Source of the DNA: Lentimicrobium saccharophilum
GTDB taxonomy: Bacteria; Bacteroidota; Bacteroidia; Bacteroidales; Lentimicrobiaceae
Direction of reading: 5' to 3'
NCBI RefSeq assembly: GCF_001192835.1
Contig: NZ_DF968182.1
Location: 124,001 to 188,000, forward strand
DNA length: 64,000 nucleotides
Shown: piece after piece, positions 8,571-17,052 of the stretch
How the letters are laid out: every line of letters starts with the position of its first letter
Position numbering within the stretch: the first letter of the stretch is position 1
Position numbers and translations under genes: made by a program
Notes under the pieces: model-generated
The model's database searches: none
What the model was told of the DNA's origin: nothing
The model's input: the letters and a program-made list of their open reading frames with translations, nothing else

Positions 8571-9345
8571 GGACCGGCCTTCCAAAAATGGCGTTAAGAA
8601 AACAGGCAGCAAATTAAACGGTAGTTATCAATCAGGAGCCAGAGGCGAACTGGTTGGTTACTAACGTTAATCCCGCTACTGCGGGAAAAATAGAGAAGAA
8701 ACGCCTGCGATGATGGCTGGCGATGCACAGGAGATTTTTGTACATCGGTCTGAAGCAGAGGGAAGATGTAACAACCTTCGTTTCTTCCAGCCAAAACGCT
8801 CGCCTGTTTTCAGCCATTTTTGGGAAGCCTTGACTTTTTGCTACTTTTTGGTCAAGCAAAAAGTAGAAGAAGTAAAAAATGATAATCCGTTGGGAATAAG
8901 TGATTATCCGTGCGGATACGCTTCAACTTGTTAAGTATTCTTTCTACTGATGTTCCAATCAATGTTTAATGATGTCAGCACAAACTGTAGACTTTCAACT
9001 TTTTTATCCGCTCAGGCCGCGGGGCCTCGCTTTCGCAACACGGCTGCCTGTTTTTCTGTAGTACCGAGGTTAGATGTTTTAGTTTCTTTCAGATGCTATA
9101 GTGAACGAAAACCAGAAGGCCGCTTATCCTGTAATAAGCATAAAGAATGCTTATTCGTCTAAGAAAATGTAACTCAGTGATAGAAGAATCACTGAAACAT
9201 TTTCTAAGACGGGATCAGCCCAACTAAATCAGGTAGTACGCACCTGTTCCCAGTTGCTCCTACTGATTAAGTTGGGATGTTGCGAAAGCTGAAAATTTTT
9301 TCTCACTGCTTAGCGGTACTGGGATTACAAAGAAAATGAAATTGA
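8571..9345 (+). repeat. Long interspersed repeat, copy 1
   Basis: Begins AGGACCGGCCTTCCAAAAAT and shares long near-identical stretches with 14256-15091. It contains a perfect 10-bp hairpin CTACTTTTTG - gtcaag - CAAAAAGTAG at 8841-8866, the segment 'ctcaggccgcggggcc' at 9011, and a cluster of three hairpins at 9128-9281. Compared with copy 2 it has an extra ~75 bp after 8610 and loses its right end after about 9345. Short frames on either strand are conserved between copies only as far as the DNA is, so I do not call them genes. Confidence 0.8.
9128..9281 (+). repeat. Hairpin cassette inside the long repeat, copy 1 (154 bp)
   Basis: Three successive inverted repeats. H1: AATAAGCAT (9133-9141) / ATGCTTATT (9147-9155). 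H2: an outer stem 9156-9170 with 9197-9211 enclosing TCAGTGAT (9174-9181) / ATCACTGA (9188-9195). H3: arms starting CCCAACTAAATCAG (9219) and ending CTGATTAAGTTGGG (9276). The whole 154-bp piece is present at 14746-14899 but cleanly absent from the third repeat copy (junction 14103/14104). Function unknown; a structured RNA or a small insertion element are both possible. Confidence 0.75.
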
Positions 9346-9480
9346 GTTTTATTAAGAGTTAATTGCTTCCATTCCGATTTAAGCCTGACCTAACCAACTT
9401 GTTAAGTTTTCTTTTTTTTAGTTAGCGCGCGTCTTCCGATGCGTGCCACGGACCTCAACAGAATAAAACCTGCATAATGT

Positions 9481-9613
9481 GCCCCGCGCAAAGCCGCAAC
9501 GACGCAATGATTATTTTACGGACCCGCAATTCCTGACTTCTCCACAGGGCCTGGCCGCAACTATCAATAACCTGACCTAACAAGTCTTCTTTTCGACTTG
9601 TTAGGTCTTCTTA
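9481..9613 (+). repeat. Hairpin repeat R2, copy 2
   Basis: Contains 'gacgcaatgattatttt', 'ccgcaattcctgacttctcc' and a perfect 13-bp stem GACCTAACAAGTC (9574-9586) / GACTTGTTAGGTC (9595-9607), followed by TTCTTAT. Near-identical to copies 3 and 4. Confidence 0.85.
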
Positions 9614-9630
9614 TCACCATACAACTTTCC

Positions 9631-9753
9631 CCGCGCAATGACGCAACGACGCAATGATTATTTTGCGGACCCGCAATTCCTGACTTCTCCACAGGGCCTG
9701 GCCACAACAATCAATTACCTGACCTAACAAGTTTTCTTCCAACTTGTCAGGTC
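9631..9753 (+). repeat. Hairpin repeat R2, copy 3
   Basis: Directly follows copy 2 with a start-to-start spacing of about 145 bp. The stem is GACCTAACAAGTT (9721) / AACTTGTCAGGTC (ending 9753). Both arms differ from copy 2, and the arm-end change C to T is matched by G to A on the other side, so base pairing is retained. Confidence 0.85.
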
Positions 9754-10150
9754 TTCTGATTATGTTTTGATTTTATAAGGTGCGTCACCGGATGCAGGGG
9801 CGGGACGTCCGCGCTAACCGGTAATCCTTTCGGTAACGGCACCCTGTTAAGCCATTGACGGGAGCGCCATCGACACCTGACCATGAACCCGGCGAATTGG
9901 CCGGACAGGAGGCTTTACTGATAAGTTATGAAGAATCAGGCTTAACATTTTGCAATGACTACAAGAATTCTGTAATAAATTTCATGCAGAGTAAATAAAA
10001 ATATATATGTTTTGAAGGTGACTTTATAGGGGTTCCGGCTATAAACACTTACCGGTCTGAAAATAATAGACCTGAAATCAGTTATCGGAATAATTTTTTT
10101 GTACCGGGAATTTGATGGCCGGCCTTGAAAAAAGATGAACAATCAAATTA

Positions 10151-10156
10151 AGGAGG
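10151..10156 (+). promoter_or_regulatory. Strong Shine-Dalgarno site AGGAGG
   Basis: AGGAGG lies 7 bases before the ATG at 10164. Strong SD sites are uncommon in Bacteroidetes, so this decides the start of the lipoprotein gene and is notable in itself. Confidence 0.8.
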
Positions 10157-10163
10157 AAAGAAA

Positions 10164-10961
10164 ATGAAATCAAAATTATTATTGATTATGATCACCGGCC
10201 TGATGTTTCTGGCGGTTTCCTGCGGTAAGGATAACGAGGGAAATGACAATGACAAATCAGGCGTTTTACGTTTCAAAACCTACAATCCCCTTGCCGGCAA
10301 TCTTAAAATGCATCCTTTAAAGACTGTGGCAACGACAAATCCACCACTCACCGGGCCAACCACCGTTACCGAAACCACCAGCTTTATGCTCTGCGTGGGT
10401 GATGTGTGGGTTTCGCAAGGTGAAGTAAAAGCCGGACAGCCCGATAACCTGGTCTGGGAAAGGCTGACCACCGTGACCAACAAAGAACATATGCTCTTTG
10501 AGGATTACGCATTTTCGGATATTGAATTGCCGGCCGGCAGTTATAAAAGCATTAAACTGACATTCAGGAATGTTTTTTACCGGTATGCCAGGCTCGTGGC
10601 TGATCCTGCTGTGGCCTATGAGCTTCTTGAAACCATGGGCAGCTGGACATCTCCCTGCGACGAGAACGATACAACCTGGGCCATGACGAATTATTTCGGG
10701 CCGGACGGGAATCATATCCTGGGCAATGGGGGGACATTTGAACTGGTTTCGGAAGGAGAAAAACTCGGTGGGTTTACTATTGAAGAAGGCCGGGTGGCAA
10801 ATGTTACCTGGCGGCTGGGCGCCGGAGTTACTGAGCCCTGCACCACCTACCTGATAGATGAAAACAACAACCTTCAGTGGGACTGCGGCGTTGACCGCAT
10901 GGAATTTGAGTGCCCGCCGGATGCGGAGTATATGTGGGATTTTGTGATAGAATATCAATAA
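10164..10961 (+). CDS. Predicted lipoprotein of unknown function
   Basis: 265 residues. The N-terminus MKSKLLLIMITGLMFLAVSC is a lipoprotein signal with lipobox LAVSC (Cys20), followed by a low-complexity Asp/Asn/Gly linker (GKDNEGNDNDKSG), as in surface or periplasmic lipoproteins. The mature part is beta-rich and has an LPAGSYKSIKLTF segment (about residue 130), reminiscent of Ig-like domains such as DUF4382 that carry 'LPAGxY' turns, and several Cys residues. I do not recognise the family with certainty. It is a single gene with its own strong ribosome binding site and a clear terminator 66 bp after the stop. Confidence 0.82.
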   Translation: MKSKLLLIMITGLMFLAVSCGKDNEGNDNDKSGVLRFKTYNPLAGNLKMHPLKTVATTNPPLTGPTTVTETTSFMLCVGDVWVSQGEVKAGQPDNLVWERLTTVTNKEHMLFEDYAFSDIELPAGSYKSIKLTFRNVFYRYARLVADPAVAYELLETMGSWTSPCDENDTTWAMTNYFGPDGNHILGNGGTFELVSEGEKLGGFTIEEGRVANVTWRLGAGVTEPCTTYLIDENNNLQWDCGVDRMEFECPPDAEYMWDFVIEYQ

Positions 10962-11026
10962 AACCGACACATTCAGTTATTATCAGACTGATACCGTTAC
11001 AGACTGATAACCGATGATTTCTTACA

Positions 11027-11064
11027 GGCTTTCCGGTTTTTAAAGTATCCGGAAGGCCTTTTTT
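11027..11064 (+). terminator. Rho-independent terminator after the lipoprotein gene
   Basis: Stem GGCTTTCCGG (11027-11036) / CCGGAAGGCC (11049-11058), with one G-U pair and a 12-base loop, followed by TTTTTT (11059-11064). Confidence 0.85.
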
Positions 11065-11586
11065 ATGATTCTGGGGCGATTTGCCGGGAGATGTGTGTTT
11101 TTTCACACCAAACCACAAGCTGTTCCGGTTTACCGGGAAATACTCCGGACTTTGCCGGTTACCTTATAATTAAACCGATAGTTAAAGCTCAGATCCCCGC
11201 ATCTTTAAGGCTTTTTTGTGTTTTTTAACTTCATTGGATTTTTTATCAGCCGAAAGTCAGAAATCAAATCCCGGCATTTCAGATAACGAAACAGGCAGCC
11301 CAGGCGTTACATCCGCTATAAAAGACGCGCATATAATTTTGAAATTTCGCTGAAAATGCGTATCTTACGCTTTAATACATCTGCCCGTTCAGTGCGTCAG
11401 TTTGCAGGTGATTTATATGTTTCATTCTGCTGTTATTGAGGAATTGCAGACTCCCTGAATCCGTTTACCCGGTTTACTATCCGATCATCATAATTTCCGG
11501 CCTTTTCTTAAGGCAAACCCTTCCGTGTTACTCCTCCTTCATGATTCACCTGCGGCAGATGCAGTTGTTTCGTAAATCAGAAAAAT
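11065..11586. other. Intergenic region, nothing recognised
   Basis: About 520 bp with no supported gene. A short piece 'gaaacaggcagcccaggcg' near 11289 resembles the end of the long interspersed repeat. The promoter of the T9SS protein gene must lie here, but no convincing TAnnTTTG box was found. Confidence 0.5.
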
Positions 11587-11596
11587 GGAGGTAATC

Positions 11597-13489
11597 ATGA
11601 AAAAAGCAATTCCGATCCTGCTGTTTGTCATGGGCCTGATCCACCCGGCTTATTCCCAGCAATGGGAGTGCAACGATTGCCCCCGCCGGTCCGTTGCGCT
11701 TTTCGACATTGATAACCAGGTTCCCAGACCTGTATGGGGAGAGAACAACAACCTTACCTTCGGGGACTGGATCGAATTCTTTTTTATTGCAGGGGGCATC
11801 AACGATGCCCTGATGTATCAGGATCCCAGCCAGGTGTGTATTGCTTTTGATGACGGGCAGATGATCCTTGCCCTGGAAGCGTTGAATCTTCCCGAAGACA
11901 GTCTTGTGTATCAAAGTGGTGTTGGTTATGGCGTGATTCCGCCGCCGGGACCTGTTTTGTCGAATTATCTGGTATATTCCCAGATTACAGGAACCGACCC
12001 GGGATATCTTGTCACCGTCTGTCTCGAGACCGGTAAGACGCGCGAACCGGTGCAATCGGCTTCGGTCGTTTTTGATCCGGACAAATCAGCCCTTGAAAAC
12101 GGCATGGCTGCGGCACAGACCCTGATCCCGCTGATGGGAACCATCAGGGATTTTGAACGGATGAAAAGGAATACCACCGACAATATGGCCATGCGTGCTT
12201 CGCTCGAAATACATCCGGAGCGCTCTTCCCTGAGCGCGAACAGTTCCACTGCCCTGAATATCAAACTGACCGATTGTGACGGTCAGCCCCTGCCCGGACG
12301 GACGGTTAAGCTGGATGTCAACACGGGGAGCCTTTCTCAAAGCAGCGCGGTGACCGATGAAGCGGGAGAGGCAACGGTAATGTATACTGCAGGCGGCACG
12401 GCCGGATGGGCCGAAATTGAAGTCAGGCACGAGTACCTGCTGCCTTTCGGGGTGGAAGCCCTGGATGCGGTTTCAAAGACTCTGATTCCCATTGATTATG
12501 ACTATTCCGGACTGTGGGAGTTCAGTGCCACCTGCCGTTCGTCCCTGACCCGTCAGGCCGACACCCTGTGGTCGTACAGCATCGAAGGGTATCATTTCGA
12601 CCGGGAGCGGTCATTCTACAGCGCATCCGATGGCTCGGCCGAAATCAGGGCGGTTTTCAGGAGTGAATACAGCAACGGGGAACTTTGCTATTTCTGGGAG
12701 GAGCCTCCCGAAGTGCTGTTTTCGTATGGCGATTGCTGGGGAATGGAGAAGTTGCGGAACATCAATTACGTATCCGGTGAAATTCCTATTTTCGGCGGCT
12801 ACCTTGTGGGGCAGGTGGAAGCAGGCAGCGAAAAGCGGACGGATAATTACAGTTTCCCCGTTGAAGGCGGATACTTTGAATTCCAGTATACCGGCGAACT
12901 CAGCGGCTTCATTGTGGGTGCAGGAGGAAACGGGCTGGCAAGGTATAATATCATGCGGTATGTCATTGACCAATGGGTTACATTTTCAGGGGATTATGAT
13001 ACCGATTGCAGCGTGGGCGGAAGCTGGTTTGAGGGGGACGTGGGCGGTATTTTCACTGAAACGGATTCTGTATTTAACTTTTCCTATCTGTATGAGGATT
13101 TCTCAGCCAGATCGGAGTACATCCTCGGCACCTGGATGATGATGCATACCATGGAAGTTGCGGGCATTGACGGCATGATACGCCCCTTGTCACGCAGCAT
13201 TAACGCCGTTGACCCTGAAATCCAGCCGCCGGGATGCAGGATTTCGGCTTATCCCAACCCGGTGAAGCACCACGCGGTAATCGGCTATGAAGTACCTGCA
13301 CATCAGCTTACGGAGGTGCTTATTACCGACCTTTGCGGCAAGCAGCTTTGTTCATTGGTGCATAGTGTTCATGGACCCGGAAAGTATTCCCTGCCTTTTT
13401 CAACGGAAACCCTGGAGGCCGGCGTTTACCTCTGTTTGCTGAAATCCGGAACATCCACAGCGGTGAATAAGCTGGTGGTGATAAAATAG
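11597..13489 (+). CDS. Secreted protein with Big-1-like domain and T9SS C-terminal sorting domain
   Basis: 630 residues from ATG 11597. An upstream in-frame ATG at 11585 is rejected because a Shine-Dalgarno site GGAGGT (11587-11592) overlaps it and lies 4 bases ahead of 11597. Signal peptide of about 20 residues (MKKAIPILLFVMGLIHPAYSQ). Residues ~200-285 form a Big-1/invasin-like Ig domain (SLEIHPERSSLSANSS ... GQPLPGRTVKLDVNTGSLS ... TDEAGEATVMYTAGG). The last ~80 residues (ISAYPNPVKHHAVIGYEV ... LEAGVYLCLLKSG ... NKLVVIK) are a type A T9SS sorting domain, so the protein is exported by the type IX system and attached to or released from the surface. The N-terminal 200 residues and the middle part are unassigned. 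It stands alone between a terminator and a repeat block. Confidence 0.88.
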   Translation: MKKAIPILLFVMGLIHPAYSQQWECNDCPRRSVALFDIDNQVPRPVWGENNNLTFGDWIEFFFIAGGINDALMYQDPSQVCIAFDDGQMILALEALNLPEDSLVYQSGVGYGVIPPPGPVLSNYLVYSQITGTDPGYLVTVCLETGKTREPVQSASVVFDPDKSALENGMAAAQTLIPLMGTIRDFERMKRNTTDNMAMRASLEIHPERSSLSANSSTALNIKLTDCDGQPLPGRTVKLDVNTGSLSQSSAVTDEAGEATVMYTAGGTAGWAEIEVRHEYLLPFGVEALDAVSKTLIPIDYDYSGLWEFSATCRSSLTRQADTLWSYSIEGYHFDRERSFYSASDGSAEIRAVFRSEYSNGELCYFWEEPPEVLFSYGDCWGMEKLRNINYVSGEIPIFGGYLVGQVEAGSEKRTDNYSFPVEGGYFEFQYTGELSGFIVGAGGNGLARYNIMRYVIDQWVTFSGDYDTDCSVGGSWFEGDVGGIFTETDSVFNFSYLYEDFSARSEYILGTWMMMHTMEVAGIDGMIRPLSRSINAVDPEIQPPGCRISAYPNPVKHHAVIGYEVPAHQLTEVLITDLCGKQLCSLVHSVHGPGKYSLPFSTETLEAGVYLCLLKSGTSTAVNKLVVIK

Positions 13490-13788
13490 CGCTGACGGTA
13501 TTCTTCTGGTAAGTTGGCTTTTTAAGCGCGGAAGGTTTTGCCTCAGCGGGAGCGTTTTTGAACCACACCAGGCACGACCAGGCCCGGCCATTTTGTAAGG
13601 ATTGCGCATGCTTTCCGGACGAATGCCAGAGGCATCCCTCACCTCATCTGTCCTTAGTATATCTACTCCTGACTTCGGCTACGCTCAGCCACCAAAAGGA
13701 GAAGAACCAACCCGGTCAGTACGCGTCTTCCGACCGGCTCCGGCGCATCCTACGGACATCAAAAGAATCAAACCTGCATTAAGTAACC

Positions 13789-13917
13789 CACGCAAAGCCG
13801 CAACGACGCAATGATTATTTTGTAAACCCGAAATTCCTGACTTCCCTGCAAGGCCCGGCCACAACAATCAACGAACCGACCTAACAAGTCTTCTTTTCGA
13901 CTTGTTAGGTCTTCTTT
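13789..13917 (+). repeat. Hairpin repeat R2, copy 4
   Basis: Same order of pieces as copies 2 and 3 ('cgcaaagccgcaacgacgca', 'gaaattcctgacttc'), ending with the perfect stem GACCTAACAAGTC / GACTTGTTAGGTC at 13878-13911 and a T-rich tract. Confidence 0.85.
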
Positions 13918-13974
13918 TTCAACCTGATAACCCAATTATTGGGGAGGCATGTCAGCGCAAGCAGTTAACTTTCA

Positions 13975-14295
13975 ACTTTTTATCCGCTCAGGCCGCGGGG
14001 CCGCGCATTCGCAACGCGACTGCCTGTTTTTCTGTTGTACCAAGGTTAGGAAATGTAGTTTCTTTTAGATGAATTAGCGTACGAAAACCAGAAGGTCGCT
14101 TATGCGAATACTGAAAATTTTTGGCACTGCCTTGCGCTACTGGGATTGCAAGAAAATAAAAATTGAATTTCATTATGGTGGGCTTGTTTCCATTTCTATT
14201 GGTGATACTGTCAGGGAGAGGTGTTTAACATTACCATTGAATATATATTGAGATAAGACCGGCCTTCCAAAAATGGCGTTAAGAAAGCAGGCAGC
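13975..14295 (+). repeat. Interspersed repeat, copy 3: short MITE-like form
   Basis: From 14019 (CTGCCTGTTTTTCT) to 14295 the segment is bounded by inverted ends: the right end AAGAAAGCAGGCAG is the near-complement of the left. The interior matches copies 1 and 2 but lacks the 154-bp hairpin cassette; the sequence runs from 'ggtcgcttat' straight to 'gcgaatactg' at 14103/14104. The 5' flank 'atccgctcaggccgcggggcc' also occurs before the other copies. Confidence 0.7.
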
Positions 14296-15091
14296 GCGTA
14301 ATAAAGAAGAAACGCCTGCGATGGTGTTAGGTGATGCACGGGAGATTTTTGTACATCGGAATTCAGCAGCGGGAGGAAGTAACAACCTTCGTTTCTTCCA
14401 GCCAAAACGCTCGCCTGTTTTCAGCCATTTTTGGGAAGCCTTGACTTTTTGCTACTTTTTGGTCAAGCAAAAAGTAGAAGAAGTAAAAAATGATAATCCG
14501 TTGGGAATAAGTGATTATACGTGCGGACACGCTTCAACTTGTTAAGTCTTTTTTCTACTGATGTTCCATTCAATGGTTAGTGATGTCAGCACAAACTGTT
14601 GGCTTTCTTCTTTTTTTCCGCTCAGGCCGCGGGGCCTCGCATTCGCAACACGGCTGCCTAAACTTGACCATTGTTCATTTTTTAAGCTGGCCATTCATTC
14701 CTTTAAGTTTAAGTCTTTGAAGGTCAACTATAGAAGGCCGCTTTTCCTGTAATAAGCATAAAGAATGCTTATTCGTCTAAGAAAATTTAATTCAGTGATG
14801 GAAGTATCACTGAAACATTTTCTTAGACGGGATCAGCCCAACTAAATCAGGTAGTTCGCACCTGTTCCCAGTTGCTCCTACTGATTAAGTTGGGGTGTTG
14901 CGAAAGCTGAAATTTTTTCGCACTGCCTTACACTACTGGGATTACAAAGAAAAAGAAATTGAGTTTCATTATAGTGGGCTTCTTTCCATTTCTATTGTTG
15001 AAACTGTAAGGGAGAGGTGTTTAACAATACCACTGAATATAAATTGAGATAAGACCGGCCATCCAAAAATGGCGTAAAGAAAACAGGCAGC
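14256..15091 (+). repeat. Long interspersed repeat, copy 2
   Basis: The left part (14256-14659) matches 8571-9055, including the perfect hairpin CTACTTTTTG / CAAAAAGTAG (14452-14477). Bases 14660-14732 are replaced by unrelated sequence. The right part (14733-15091) matches 9115-9345 and then runs on to a terminal 'ggcgtaaagaaaacaggcag', giving the right end that copy 1 has lost. The segment 14653-15091 is again bounded by GGCTGCCT / AGGCAGCC. Confidence 0.75.
14746..14899 (+). repeat. Hairpin cassette inside the long repeat, copy 2 (154 bp)
   Basis: Same three hairpins as 9128-9281 at a constant offset of 5618 bp. H1 is identical (14751-14773). In the right arm of the outer H2 stem the central bases TA of copy 1 are AT here, which restores full complementarity there. 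The stems look better preserved than the loops. Confidence 0.75.
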
Positions 15092-15442
15092 CAGGGACCT
15101 CTCCGCGACCTTTGCGACTTCTCTGCGCCCTTTCCGTTGAAACTAAAACCGCAGAGTGCGCTGAGGTTATTCGCAGAGGGCCGCAGCGGAAATTCCGGGC
15201 CAATATTATCCTTGAATTTTTTATCACGATCCCGAAAGCGATCGCGACACAAAAGACCACAAAAAATTTTTAAATCCTGGCAATAGGCAGACAAAAACAA
15301 ACAACAATTTAAATAGGGAATTAGAAGTAACCAGTAGTAATATAACCCTTAACTATATAATACTTTCTACCTACTTCTTAATCCTTGAATCTTTGAACCG
15401 ACCGAAGGGAGTTCAGCGGAGCTAATTTTTGAATTAAACTTA

Positions 15443-15490
15443 AACACCTGAACACCTGAACACCTGAACACCAGAACACCAGAACACCTG
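15443..15490 (+). repeat. Tandem array, 6 x 8 bp (AACACCTG / AACACCAG)
   Basis: Units AACACCTG x3, AACACCAG x2, AACACCTG x1. Single or degenerate units of the same word occur at 6210-6240 and 6390-6405, so this is a recurring filler of this genome. Confidence 0.9.
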
Positions 15491-15564
15491 ACATTTCCAT
15501 ATTTTCACATCATCACATCGCGATTTAACCGGTAAAAATGAATAATTCTGATATTTTTCCTTGA

Positions 15565-15593
15565 TTGATAAAAATATTTTCTCTTTATATTTG
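15565..15593 (+). promoter_or_regulatory. Bacteroidetes-type promoter for barrel paralogue 2
   Basis: TTG at 15565-15567, 18 bases, TATATTTG at 15586-15593. The -7 box is identical to that of paralogue 1 and lies at a similar distance (about 190 bp) from the ATG at 15785. Confidence 0.65.
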
Positions 15594-15784
15594 CCGTACA
15601 AAATCATTGATAGCTATATGTTTTTGAGATTTTCCTGAATGAATCATAGTAAAATATCTGAATAACAGTCCCGGAACCAGTCACCATTAAATCGGAGAAT
15701 TCTGAAAATCCATTGAAAAGAGTAAGAGGCGGAATTCGAAAAGCCTTATGAGTAGAATCTTTATTCACTTAATATCAGTATTAT

Positions 15785-16441
15785 ATGAAAAAATCAATCA
15801 GGATTGTTTTAATCGTTATGGGTAGTTTTTTTTACCTTCAGTCCAATGCGCAGTCGGTAGCCCTTAAAGCCGGCTTTAACCTTTCAAACATGCTTGAAAA
15901 AGATGATGAGGATACCTACAGCAATGATTACGAAATGCTTCCCGGTTTCCATGCCGGACTGTCGGTAGATGTGCCTTTCAATGACGCCCTTTCATTTGAA
16001 CCGGGCATTATGTTCACCACCAAGGGAATGAAGTATTCCGACACCTTTATGGGAGCCAGTTTGGAAGCAAAAGCAACGCTGTACTACATTGACATTCCCC
16101 TTACCCTGAAAGCCGCTGCTGAAATTGCCGATGGCGTAAAACTGTATGGTGTTGCCGGTCCTTACCTCGGTTTGGGCATCAGTGGCAAGATGAAAGCAAC
16201 TGCAGAATTTATGGGCGAGGAAGAAACGGAAGAAGAAGATATTGAATGGGGCAGCGATGAAGATGAGGATGATCTGAAACGGCTGGAGATGGGTGCAACC
16301 TTCGGCGCCGGCCTTGAGTTCGGGTCCTTCCTGATCGGTGCCAATTATGACCTGGGGCTTTCCAATATTTCAAGCTACCAGGATGGAGGTGCAACCTCAA
16401 AGAACAGGGTACTCAGGTTCTCTGTAGGTTACCGTTTCTGA
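15785..16441 (+). CDS. Outer membrane beta-barrel protein (PorT-like family), paralogue 2
   Basis: 218 residues with a signal peptide (1-22, ending LQSNAQS), then the same barrel strands as the protein at 6659: SVALKAGFNLSNM, GFHAGLSVDVPF, LSFEPGIMFTTKGMK, LYYIDIPLTLKAA, KLYGVAGPYLGLGISGK, MGATFGAGLEFGSFLIGANYDLGL and a terminal RVLRFSVGYRF. The acidic loop (about 142-165, EEETEEEDIEWGSDEDEDD) is even more acidic than in paralogue 1, which suggests a cation- or surface-binding role, though none is proven. It is a single gene with its own promoter and terminator, and clearly arose by duplication with the gene at 6659. Confidence 0.88.
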   Translation: MKKSIRIVLIVMGSFFYLQSNAQSVALKAGFNLSNMLEKDDEDTYSNDYEMLPGFHAGLSVDVPFNDALSFEPGIMFTTKGMKYSDTFMGASLEAKATLYYIDIPLTLKAAAEIADGVKLYGVAGPYLGLGISGKMKATAEFMGEEETEEEDIEWGSDEDEDDLKRLEMGATFGAGLEFGSFLIGANYDLGLSNISSYQDGGATSKNRVLRFSVGYRF

Positions 16442-16527
16442 GGTTAATGCCAGGGACCATCCGCTCCCGAAGGCCGGCCTTTCCCGGGACTGACTAAGGC
16501 CAGCCAAAACACCGGCAAAATAAAAAT

Positions 16528-16554
16528 GCTCCGCATAGGCGGGGCTTTTTTTTT
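16528..16554 (+). terminator. Rho-independent terminator after barrel paralogue 2
   Basis: Stem GCTCCGC (16528-16534) / GCGGGGC (16539-16545), tetraloop ATAG, then nine T residues. It lies 87 bp after the stop codon. Confidence 0.9.
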
Positions 16555-16714
16555 GACGGAAGGGTGTTTGCATTGAAATTATTGGTTATCCATTTCCACA
16601 TTTGCATATTTGTACATTTTCACATCTTTACTTTGCGAAGCAAACGTGAATACTAAAATTCAGATGCTTAACGGATACATTTTCCTCTTCTGTAAATGTG
16701 GAAACGCGTTTCAT

Positions 16715-16845
16715 AAAAACATCAGGTCATTTTGGAAAAACATCAAGTCGTTTTCGGAAAAACGTCAAGTCGTTTTTTGAAAAACATCAGGTTGTTTTTA
16801 TAAAAACGTAAGCAAGTTTCCGGACAAACGTAAGCATGTTTTGAA
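16715..16845 (+). repeat. Tandem array of six ~22-bp units with internal dyad
   Basis: Units start at 16715 (21 bp), 16736, 16758, 16780, 16802 and 16824 (22 bp each). Each opens with AAAAAC(A/G)TCA or a variant (last: ACAAACGTAAG) and ends with a G/C-T4 block such as CGTTTTCGG, so each unit is itself a weak palindrome (AAAAACG ... CGTTTT). The period equals about two turns of DNA. The array ends 198 bp before the IS4-like element. It is not CRISPR-like because there are no unique spacers. Confidence 0.85.
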
Positions 16846-17043
16846 TATGAAATAAATTATCTAATAAAAATGGGTAGGCAATAATTGAAAAACAATGTTT
16901 AAAAGAATGCTGCATGAGCTTTAAACAAATCAGAAAAGGGATGGGTTTCCTCTAGCCTCCTTGTTTTCAATAATAATAAATATATTTGTTTGAAATTATG
17001 TCCAAAGAGCTTAGATAATTTTATTAAGAGCTCAAAATTTAAG
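16846..17043. other. AT-rich gap before the IS element
   Basis: No gene or structured element recognised. It joins with the sequence after 18534 to make the pre-insertion locus. Confidence 0.5.
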
Positions 17044-17052
17044 TTTAATAAT

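Larger units (their letters stand above)
7892..10150. other. Non-coding repeat block A (about 2.2 kb)
   Basis: No open frame here looks like a real gene. The block is built from interspersed repeats: three copies of a hairpin repeat (8040-8124, 9481-9613, 9631-9753), one long degenerate repeat (8571-9345), fragments such as 'gattaccttcggtgagct' (7980) shared with 26913 and 45601, and AC-rich filler near 8340-8450. The rest, including 9760-10150, shows nothing recognisable. Block B (13490-15784) shares most of these pieces, so the barrel paralogues at 6659 and 15785 sit on the outer sides of two related repeat blocks. Confidence 0.75.
13490..15564. other. Non-coding repeat block B (about 2.1 kb)
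   Basis: No gene seen. It contains an R2 hairpin repeat (13789-13917), a short MITE-like copy (13975-14295), a long copy of the interspersed repeat with the hairpin cassette (14256-15091) and an 8-bp tandem array (15443-15490). The region 15092-15440 has rRNA-unrelated AC- and AT-rich sequence with no recognised feature. Small open frames in the block are repeat shadows. Confidence 0.75.

Noticed and set aside
8118-9162. Short open frames in repeat block A
   Set aside because: They are conserved between repeat copies only at DNA level, have no starts with signals, and change frame between copies.
16715-16845. CRISPR array
   Set aside because: Units are contiguous with no spacers; no cas genes nearby.
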